NCBI GenBank assembly: GCA_030018575.1
Contig: JASEIA010000008.1
Location: 1-25,052, forward strand
Origin: Nanobdellota archaeon
GTDB lineage: Archaea > Nanobdellota > Nanobdellia > SCGC-AAA011-G17 > GW2011-AR17
Direction of reading: 5' to 3'
DNA length: 25,052 bases
Positions 6,696-12,163 of the stretch are shown one piece after another; within the stretch, counting starts at the first letter, position 1; the number at the start of each line of letters is the position of its first letter. Below the pieces are notes generated by a model, which was given only the letters and a program-made list of their open reading frames with translations, had not been told where the DNA came from and did no database searches. The translations under genes and the position numbers were made by a program.

Positions 6696-7673
6696 ATGAT
6701 TTGCCTTGGAATAGAAAGCACAGCGCACACGTTCGGGATAGCTTTAATGAAAGACAAGAAAGAGTTATCTTCAGCTTCTGACACATTCACAACAATAGAA
6801 GGCGGAATGAACCCGCCTGTTGTTGCAAGGCATCACATTGAACTGAAAGACAAGTTGTTGCAAAAGGCGCTGGTGGATGCTAATATCGAGCTTGAAGATA
6901 TTGACTTAATATCTTTTTCAAAAGGTCCAGGATTGGCTCCGTGCCTGCACGTCGGAAAGAACTTTGCAGTTGAATTGGCAAAAAAACTTAAAATTCCTTT
7001 AATCGGAGTCAACCACATCTGCGCGCATCTTGAAATCGGAAGGATGATTACAGGCACGAAAGACCCTGTCTTTGTTTTCGTGTCAGGCGCAAACACGCAA
7101 ATTATAGCGCATGAGGGCGGAAAATACAGGGTTTTTGGAGAAACATTGAGCATTGGATTGGGAAATGCGCTGGACAAGTTCGGAAGGATTGTCGGCTTGG
7201 GATTCCCGGCAGGACCGAAGATAGAAGATTTTGCCAAGACGGGAAAGCTGATTGAATTGCCCTACGTCGTAAAAGGAATAGATGTTGACTTCGCAGGCAT
7301 AATAACAAAAGCTGAAATGCTTTTCAGGAAAGGCGCAAAAATTGAGGACTTGTGCTTTTCACTTCAGGAAACCTGCTTTGCAATGCTTGCGGAGGTCACT
7401 GAAAGGGCTGTTGCGCACTGCGACAAGAAGGAAGTCATATTAATAGGAGGGGTGGCAGCGAACAAGAGGTTCTGCGAAATGCTTGATTCAATGTGCAGGG
7501 ACAGGGGCTGCAAGTTCCATCCTGTCCCTTTGAAATACTGCGGCGACAATCCTGTGATGATTGCGTGGCAGGGCATTCTGGAATACAATTTTAACAAGAG
7601 GGAAGAGAATTTGGATACTGTTGAAATCAACCCGAAATGGCGCATTGATGAGATGGAAGCTGAGTGGTATTAG
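6696..7673 (+). CDS. kae1: Kae1/TsaD, tRNA N6-threonylcarbamoyladenosine transferase
   Basis: About 325 residues from the ATG at 6696, the usual Kae1 length. The frame is open upstream to 6594, but the family starts at MICLGIESTAHTFGIAL. The ASKHA fold shows the N-terminal GIESTAHT phosphate loop, the metal-binding H107 and H111 in GVNHICAH, SGANTQI, and GGVAANKRF near residue 250. The C-terminal NPKWRIDEM matches archaeal Kae1. It transfers the threonylcarbamoyl group to A37 of tRNAs reading ANN codons within the KEOPS complex (Bud32, Cgi121, Pcc1). No Bud32 kinase is fused or adjacent here. A substrate tRNA, tRNA-Lys(UUU) with A37 next to an intron, lies just downstream; that proximity may be chance. 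Confidence 0.95.
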   Translation: MICLGIESTAHTFGIALMKDKKELSSASDTFTTIEGGMNPPVVARHHIELKDKLLQKALVDANIELEDIDLISFSKGPGLAPCLHVGKNFAVELAKKLKIPLIGVNHICAHLEIGRMITGTKDPVFVFVSGANTQIIAHEGGKYRVFGETLSIGLGNALDKFGRIVGLGFPAGPKIEDFAKTGKLIELPYVVKGIDVDFAGIITKAEMLFRKGAKIEDLCFSLQETCFAMLAEVTERAVAHCDKKEVILIGGVAANKRFCEMLDSMCRDRGCKFHPVPLKYCGDNPVMIAWQGILEYNFNKREENLDTVEINPKWRIDEMEAEWY

Positions 7674-7865
7674 TAAATTATCCGGGATTTTGGCAAAACA
7701 TCAAAAATCACTCAAAATCCGTATTGTCAGCAAAAAGCCTAAAAAACAAAAAACCAAAAGGTTTATAAATAACCTCGTATCTCTCTTTTGAAAATGGCAG
7801 AAACATTTCTCTCAGTCGGCACTATGCATATCAAGAACGCGGTTTGAGGGGAATATTTCGTTTAG
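7674..7865 (+). promoter_or_regulatory. Intergenic region with the promoter of the tRNA-Asp/tRNA-Lys/RNA polymerase unit
   Basis: A clear TATA box TTTATAAATA at 7762-7771 predicts transcription from about 7793, 72 bases before tRNA-Asp, which is farther than usual for a tRNA promoter. I see no other convincing TATA box up to rpoH. An ATG at 7794 starts a 17-codon frame ending TGA at 7847; this could be a leader peptide but may be chance. The 7674-7760 part is A-rich with no visible structure. Confidence 0.55.
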
Positions 7866-7940
7866 GCCCTGGTAGTGTAGCCCGGCCTATCATGCAACCC
7901 TGTCACGGTTGCGACCCGAGTTCAAATCTCGGCCAGGGCG
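7866..7940 (+). tRNA. tRNA-Asp (GTC)
   Basis: Acceptor GCCCTGG pairs with CCAGGGC, discriminator G at 7940. Anticodon arm CAACC-CTGTCAC-GGTTG carries anticodon GTC. T arm CCGAG-TTCAAAT-CTCGG is perfect. The D arm is short, with a long pyrimidine-rich loop. There is no intron and no encoded CCA. Its last 12 bases are repeated downstream (see 7929-7998). Confidence 0.95.
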
Positions 7941-7998
7941 TGAGCGAAGCGAACGCCATGGACGATATGGGATGAAGTCCCTGCATCGGTCAGGGCGT
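7929..7998 (+). repeat. tRNA-Asp 3'-end copy: direct, inverted, direct
   Basis: The tRNA-Asp 3' end plus flank TCGGCCAGGGCGT (7929-7941) recurs as TCGGTCAGGGCGT (7986-7998, one mismatch). Between them ACGCCATGGACGA (7953-7965) is an inverted copy, able to pair at 11 of 13 positions with either direct copy. The remaining spacer holds a small hairpin GGGA-TGAAG-TCCC (7969-7981). The second direct copy ends four bases before tRNA-Lys. Confidence 0.85.
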
Positions 7999-8032
7999 GA
8001 CGGACCGGTAGCGCAGCCTGGTAGCGCACCTG

Positions 8033-8047
8033 AGCAATTGCGGTGTC
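8033..8047 (+). other. tRNA-Lys intron 1 (position 30/31), noncanonical
   Basis: Bulge-helix-bulge: exon CACC (8027-8030) pairs with intron GGTG (8042-8045). The 3-base bulges are TGA on the 5' side and TCA on the 3' side, and cutting two bases after each helix strand releases 15 bases. The intron core GCAATTGC is a small self-complementary hairpin. A one-base shift (8034-8048) gives the same product, because A flanks both ends. Confidence 0.8.
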
Positions 8048-8054
8048 ACTTTTA

Positions 8055-8069
8055 CCAGGCTTGGAAGAT
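8055..8069 (+). other. tRNA-Lys intron 2 (position 37/38), canonical
   Basis: Exon CTTT (8049-8052) pairs with intron GAAG (8064-8067), three Watson-Crick pairs plus one wobble. Bulges are TAC and ATA, and cuts two bases after each strand release CCAGGCTTGGAAGAT. The anticodon itself lies in the central helix, as in canonical archaeal introns. Confidence 0.85.
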
Positions 8070-8093
8070 ATCAGGTGGTCGCGGGTTCGAATC

Positions 8094-8160
8094 CCGTCCG
8101 GTCCATGCGAAGCATGGAGCGGATGGTGCATCGCAAAGCGATGCAAACCGTCCGGTCCAT
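8094..8160 (+). repeat. tRNA-Lys 3'-end copy: direct, inverted, direct
   Basis: CCGTCCGGTCCAT at the tRNA 3' end (8094-8106) recurs exactly at 8148-8160. An inverted copy lies at 8112-8126 (GCATGGAGCGGATGG). With the first direct copy it forms a hairpin of 14 of 15 pairs (one wobble) with loop GAA; with the second it forms an alternative long stem around the perfect inner hairpin TGCATCGC-AAA-GCGATGCA (8127-8145). Confidence 0.9.
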
Positions 8161-8350
8161 AAGGGTTTAACACCCTTATCAACCTATTCGAGAACAGAGG
8201 TTCTCGGATATCCGAAAGCCGGACGCTTTCGAATACGTGGCGGGCATAAAGCCCGCCGAGCGCCATCCGTAGTGCGATGGCGCGAACAAGGAAGATAAGG
8301 CCCATCATTCACAGGCAAACCTTCCGCCCTGCGGGGCGGGCGGCAGAAGG
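8159..8350 (+). repeat. Hairpin cluster between tRNA-Lys and rpoH
   Basis: Five structures follow one another: ATAAGGGT/ACCCTTAT (8159-8179), a 51-base three-way element (8185-8235), GGCGGGC/GCCCGCC (8239-8257), GCGCCATC/GATGGCGC (8260-8283) and a GC-rich stem CCGCCC/GGGCGG within CCTTC/GAAGG (8320-8350). No protein frame is credible. No TATA box is visible, so rpoH is probably read from the promoter before the tRNAs. Confidence 0.85.
8185..8235 (+). repeat. 51-base three-way hairpin element, copy 1
   Basis: Outer stem TATT/AATA encloses hairpin CGAGAAC/GTTCTCG, linker GATATC and hairpin CGAAAGC/GCTTTCG. The element at 8627-8677 has the same length, the same linker and the same outer ends but different stem bases that still pair. 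Confidence 0.85.
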
Positions 8351-8364
8351 AAACAAAAATAAAA

Positions 8365-8607
8365 ATGGCTGAAAAATTCGACATTCAGGAGCATAAGCTT
8401 ATCCCGAAGCACACAAAGCTTAGTGACGATGAGGCGCAAAAGCTTCTTGAGCAGTACAATGTTTCCTTAAGGCAGCTGCCAAAAATTCTTAAATCAGACC
8501 CAGCGCTGAAAAACATTGAGACAAAGCCGGGCGACGTGATAAAAATTGAAAGGGAAAGCCCGACAATAGGAAAGGTAAATTTTTATAGGGTGGTAATCAA
8601 TGCTTAA
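8365..8607 (+). CDS. rpoH: DNA-directed RNA polymerase subunit H
   Basis: This 80-residue protein is the archaeal RpoH, homologue of the C-terminal domain of eukaryotic Rpb5. Family features are visible: DIQEHKLIPKHTKLSDDEAQ at the N-terminus, the Lys/Pro-rich middle (LRQLPKILKSDPALK), KPGDVIKIERESPT and the terminal FYRVV. It helps form the lower jaw of RNA polymerase near the entering DNA. It is the first protein gene of the operon. The GAAGGA just upstream is a possible but weak Shine-Dalgarno. Its stop codon is followed at once by a hairpin element. Confidence 0.95.
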   Translation: MAEKFDIQEHKLIPKHTKLSDDEAQKLLEQYNVSLRQLPKILKSDPALKNIETKPGDVIKIERESPTIGKVNFYRVVINA

Positions 8608-8703
8608 CGAGCGCAGCGAAGGTAAGTATTCGAGAATCGAAGATTCTCGGATATCCGAAAACCGCAGTTTTCGAATACTTCGAAGGAACAGGGTGAACTG
8701 AGA
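8608..8703 (+). repeat. Hairpin spacer between rpoH and rpoB'' with 51-base element, copy 2
   Basis: The 96-base gap begins at the rpoH stop. From 8624 to 8680 an outer stem AAGTATT/AATACTT encloses CGAGAATC-GAA-GATTCTCG, linker GATATC and CGAAAAC-CGCA-GTTTTCG. Compared with 8185-8235, several stem pairs differ on both sides, preserving pairing. It ends in GGAACAGGGTG (Shine-Dalgarno) and TGAGAATG, where the ATG is the rpoB'' start. Confidence 0.88.
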
Positions 8704-10197
8704 ATGCCTGATTCTAACTTCCTCATAAGAAAGTACTTTGAAGAGCACGCTCTCACAGACTTTAACAGGAAGTCATTCAATCATTTTGTTGAAATAGAAA
8801 TCCCTAAGATAGTGAAAGAAGTCGGCGACATTGTCCCGACCGTAATCCCCCCTGATGTAAATGATTTCAGGATAAGGTTTGACAACATAAGAATCGAGAA
8901 GCCTAAAATACAGGAAGCAGACGGCTCAAGAAAAGACATTTATCCGATGGAAGCAAGGCTCAGGCAGCTTACATACTCAGCGCCAATGCACCTTGATGTC
9001 ACTGTCCACATTGACGGGGTGCAGAGGGAGGCATTCTCAACCCCAATCGGAAAAATGCCGGTCATGCTCAGGTCTAAGTACTGCAACCTGGCAGGGCTTT
9101 CAAGGGAGGAGCTTATCAAGCACGGCGAGGACCCTGACGACCCGGGCGGATATTTCATACTTAACGGAAATGAAAGGGCATTAATCACAGTAGAGGACCT
9201 TGTTCCAAACAAGCTTTTCGTGCAGGAAAGCTCCGGGCCGAGCAAGTTCACTGCAAAGCTCTTCTCGCACAAGGAATCATACAATATTCCCCATGCGATA
9301 GAGCAGATGCGCGACGGAATAATCTACATCTCTTTCACGAGATTCAAGAGGGTGCCTGTCATGTATGTCATCAAGTCCTTGGGGCTTGTGAAGGACCAGG
9401 ACATAATGCAGCTCATCTGCGATGAGAAAATGTACGATGAAGTTTATCTTAATCTCCATGACTTAAGCGACATAAGGACATCAGAAGATGCACTGAATGT
9501 TCTTGCCGCAAAAGGGGCAATCACTGTCCAGCCAAAGGAAAGCAAGACAGACAAGGCGCTTGAGCAGCTTGACCAGTTCTTATTGCCGCACATTGGCGTA
9601 ACGCAGAAAGACAGGGCATTGAAGGCATACAATCTTTGCAAAATTATCAAGAAGTTCCTCCAGATTTCAAAAGACGGGGTAACGCCTGCTGACAAGGACC
9701 ATTACAAGAACAAGAAATTAAAATTATCAGGCGACTTGATGGCAGAGCTCGTGAGGGTTAACATGAAAGTGCTTGTCAATGACATACTTTACAACTTCCA
9801 GAGATTAGTCAAGAGAGGCAAGTTCCAGTCAGTGAAGACAATCATAAGGGACAAGCTCCTGACTTCAAGAATAAAGAGCGCAATGGCAACAGGAACATGG
9901 GTTGGCGGCAGGAAAGGAATAAGCCAGAACCTTGACAGGATTAACTTCAGTGCTACAAAATCACATTTAACAAGGGTTGTTTCATTATTGTCAGCAACCC
10001 AGGAAAATTTCGAGGCAAGGGAATTGCACTGCACCCACTGGGGAAGGCTGTGCCCGATTGAAACCCCGGAAGGCACGCCTATCGGCTTGAGAAAGAACAT
10101 GGCGATGCTTTGCGAGATAACACAGGAGGAGGTTCAGGAAGACAAGCTCAAGAAGTCCCTTGAAGCATTGGGCCTGAATCTGAAGAAGGGATTTTAA
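8704..10197 (+). CDS. rpoB2: DNA-directed RNA polymerase subunit B''
   Basis: A 497-residue N-terminal half of the archaeal second-largest subunit (Rpb2/bacterial beta). It opens with the B'' head (MPDSNFLIRKYFEEHALT), then the protrusion and lobe (GYFILNGNERALITVEDL, SYNIPHAIEQMRDGIIYISF) and ends in fork-loop sequence (HWGRLCPIETPEGTPIGLRKNMAMLCEI). The split after this motif matches the B''/B' split known from methanogens and haloarchaea. The start has the Shine-Dalgarno GGGTG about 9 bases upstream. B' begins in the same frame after a 156-base hairpin spacer with two stops. Confidence 0.96.
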   Translation: MPDSNFLIRKYFEEHALTDFNRKSFNHFVEIEIPKIVKEVGDIVPTVIPPDVNDFRIRFDNIRIEKPKIQEADGSRKDIYPMEARLRQLTYSAPMHLDVTVHIDGVQREAFSTPIGKMPVMLRSKYCNLAGLSREELIKHGEDPDDPGGYFILNGNERALITVEDLVPNKLFVQESSGPSKFTAKLFSHKESYNIPHAIEQMRDGIIYISFTRFKRVPVMYVIKSLGLVKDQDIMQLICDEKMYDEVYLNLHDLSDIRTSEDALNVLAAKGAITVQPKESKTDKALEQLDQFLLPHIGVTQKDRALKAYNLCKIIKKFLQISKDGVTPADKDHYKNKKLKLSGDLMAELVRVNMKVLVNDILYNFQRLVKRGKFQSVKTIIRDKLLTSRIKSAMATGTWVGGRKGISQNLDRINFSATKSHLTRVVSLLSATQENFEARELHCTHWGRLCPIETPEGTPIGLRKNMAMLCEITQEEVQEDKLKKSLEALGLNLKKGF

Positions 10198-10232
10198 AAT
10201 GGTCTGCGAACGAAGTGAGTGGACCCTCGAAG

Positions 10233-10337
10233 GTGCTCGAAAATCCGAGATTTTCGGCACGGTAGAAAGCCCGAGGCTTTCTGCGCACCGAAAACGTGCG
10301 ACGTTTTCGATTGCCCCGAAACAAAGTTTCGATGGGA
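10233..10337 (+). repeat. 105-base four-hairpin block, copy 2, within the rpoB split
   Basis: Identical to 3477-3581 (minus strand). The hairpins are at 10233-10260, 10264-10282, 10289-10309 and 10317-10331. The wider spacer 10198-10353 starts right after the rpoB'' stop with GGTCTGCGAAC, also shared with the other locus, and ends in a Shine-Dalgarno GGGTGG (10341-10346). The block has no stop codon in the rpoB' frame but is treated as untranslated. Confidence 0.93.
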
Positions 10338-10353
10338 ACAGGGTGGAATGAGA

Positions 10354-12156
10354 ATGGTAGATGTATACATTGACGAGAAATTCATTGGAACTGTTGACAG
10401 CGCAAAGGAGTTTGTAAAGTCTGTCAAGGCAGAAAGAAGAGCAGGAAAGCTGCCGTTTGCGCTTAATGTTTCTTACGACTCTGACTTTAATGAGGTGGTC
10501 ATAAACACAATAACAGGCAGGGCAAGAAGGCCATTGATTGTTGTTGAAAACGGCGAGCCAAGGCTCAAGGAAGAGCACTTGAAAAAGCTCAAGTCAGGCG
10601 AGCTGTCATGGGACGGGCTTGTCAAGGAAGGAGTCATTGAGTATCTTGACGCTGGTGAAGAGGAAGAGGCTTTTGTTGCATTAAACGACAAGTACCTTAC
10701 AAAAGAGCACACTCATCTTGAAATCAGCCCGATTGCAATACTGGGCATGGTTACATCGCTTGTTCCTTATGCAAACTTCGGGCAGTCTTCAAGGCTTAAC
10801 AGGGGCTCAAAAACCCAGAAGCAGAGCCTTGGAATGTATGCGTCAAACTTCCTGCTCAGGATTGACACTGATGTGAGCTTATTGCATTATCCGCAGAGGC
10901 CTATTGTAAAATCATTTGTCCATGATGTAAGCAAATATGACAAGCACCCTTCAGGCCACAACATAACAATTGCAGTCATGAGCCTTGACGGATACAACAT
11001 GAAAGATGCAATCATACTTAACAAGGGCTCTGTTGAAAGGGGGCTTGCAAGATCAAGCTACTACAGGCCTTATGTTGTTGAGGAATTAAGGTACCAGGGA
11101 GGGCTTGTAGATGAGATAGCTGTCCCTGACAAGGATGTAAAAGGCTACAAGTCAGAGGAGGATTACAGGTATCTAGAGGATGACGGAATTGTTTATCCCG
11201 GCGCAAAGCTTCTGGAAAACGAGGTTGTCATCGGAAAAACATCGCCCCCAAGATTCCTTGGCGAGTTGGAAGAGTTCAGCATTGCCGCAAACATGAGAAG
11301 GGAAAGCTCCCTTACTGTAAAACAGGGAGAGCGCGGCACAGTTGACTTTGTCGTGATTACAGAAAATGAGGAAGGAAACAAGCTTATTCAAGTAAGGCTC
11401 AGGGACCAGAGAAATCCGGAAATCGGGGACAAGTTTGCATCAAGGCACGGGCAGAAAGGTGTTATAGGAAGGATTGTTCCGCAGGCTGACATGCCTTTCA
11501 CTGCGTCAGGAATAGCGCCTGACCTGATTTTCTCGCCCCACTCGCTTCCTTCAAGAATGACAATATCGCACTTGATTGAGGTTATTGGCGGCAAAGTGGG
11601 TGCGTTGTCAGGAAGGTATATTGACGGCAGCACATTTGCGGCAGAAAGCGAGGCTGACCTGAGAAAAACGCTTCTTGAAATGGGTTTCAGGGAAAACGGC
11701 ACTGAAAAAATGTATAACGGAATTACAGGAGAAGAGTTCACGGCCCAGATATTCGTTGGCAGCATGTATTACATGAAATTAAAGCACATGGTTGCAAACA
11801 AGCTGCACGCAAGGGCTTCAGGAAGAATCCAGCTTTTGACAAGGCAGCCTATTGAGGGAAGAAGCAAGGGCGGCGGCCTGAGGCTTGGGGAAATGGAAAA
11901 GGACTGCTTTGTTGCGCACGGCGCATCATTGCTGCTTAAGGAAAGGTTTGATTCAGACAGGACAGTTGTGCACGTATGCGAAAGCTGCGGCATGCTTGCT
12001 GTCTACGAAGAGGGAAAAGGCAAGGCATACTGCACAAAGTGCGGAGCTAATATTGAAGTTTCATCAGTGGAGATGAGCTATGCATTCAAGCTTTTGCTTG
12101 ACGAGCTTAAGGCAATCGGGATATACCCGCAGATTCACCTGAAGAGCAAGTATTGA
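10354..12156 (+). CDS. rpoB1: DNA-directed RNA polymerase subunit B'
   Basis: A 600-residue C-terminal half of the second-largest subunit. From MVDVYIDEKFIGT it covers the external and hybrid-binding regions (SPIAILGMVTSLVPYANF, GHNITIAVMSLDGYNMKDA), the conserved GDKFASRHGQKGVIGRI, and a C-terminal clamp/anchor with a zinc ribbon CESCG...CTKCG near residue 545. These bind the RNA-DNA hybrid and the active site. ATGs at 10348 and 10354 are in frame; 10354 has the better spacing (7 bases) from GGGTGG. The frame continues up to 10219 through the hairpin block, which has no counterpart in the family. Confidence 0.96.
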   Translation: MVDVYIDEKFIGTVDSAKEFVKSVKAERRAGKLPFALNVSYDSDFNEVVINTITGRARRPLIVVENGEPRLKEEHLKKLKSGELSWDGLVKEGVIEYLDAGEEEEAFVALNDKYLTKEHTHLEISPIAILGMVTSLVPYANFGQSSRLNRGSKTQKQSLGMYASNFLLRIDTDVSLLHYPQRPIVKSFVHDVSKYDKHPSGHNITIAVMSLDGYNMKDAIILNKGSVERGLARSSYYRPYVVEELRYQGGLVDEIAVPDKDVKGYKSEEDYRYLEDDGIVYPGAKLLENEVVIGKTSPPRFLGELEEFSIAANMRRESSLTVKQGERGTVDFVVITENEEGNKLIQVRLRDQRNPEIGDKFASRHGQKGVIGRIVPQADMPFTASGIAPDLIFSPHSLPSRMTISHLIEVIGGKVGALSGRYIDGSTFAAESEADLRKTLLEMGFRENGTEKMYNGITGEEFTAQIFVGSMYYMKLKHMVANKLHARASGRIQLLTRQPIEGRSKGGGLRLGEMEKDCFVAHGASLLLKERFDSDRTVVHVCESCGMLAVYEEGKGKAYCTKCGANIEVSSVEMSYAFKLLLDELKAIGIYPQIHLKSKY

Positions 12157-12163
12157 GGAAAAA

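Larger units (their letters stand above)
8002..8105 (+). tRNA. tRNA-Lys (TTT) with two 15-base introns
   Basis: Acceptor GGACCGG pairs with CCGGTCC (discriminator A, no CCA); D arm GCGC/GCGC; T arm GCGGG-TTCGAAT-CCCGT. The anticodon arm reads correctly only if two segments are removed (8033-8047 and 8055-8069), giving CCTGA-CTTTTAA-TCAGG with anticodon TTT, U33 and A37, and a 74-base mature tRNA. No single-intron model gives U33 in a 7-base loop. The mature sequence matches the general archaeal tRNA-Lys pattern. Confidence 0.88.

Noticed and set aside
7794..7847. 17-codon leader peptide before tRNA-Asp.
   Set aside because: The TATA spacing is right, but the frame is too short to separate from chance; mentioned only with the promoter.
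8002..8105. Reading the second tRNA as tRNA-Pro (TGG) using CTTGGAA as anticodon loop.
   Set aside because: That would leave a four-base second intron and no bulge-helix-bulge. Two 15-base introns give a perfect tRNA-Lys.
7909..8298. Long open frames on both strands across the tRNA and hairpin region.
   Set aside because: They run through two tRNA genes and repeats. The apparent proteins are low in family character, and inverted repeats tend to keep frames open.
10195..10218. rpoB split as a sequencing frameshift.
   Set aside because: Both halves are in the same frame, with normal ends at the split site known in other archaea, and a long noncoding spacer lies between.
3477..10337. CRISPR array.
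   Set aside because: Repeats are hairpin blocks at separate loci without regular spacers, and no cas gene is present.
10219..10353. N-terminal extension of RpoB' through the hairpin block, and the same extension of the gene at 3448.
   Set aside because: The extension is only the translation of the shared repeat, sits in front of two unrelated proteins, and each normal start has a Shine-Dalgarno or conserved family beginning.
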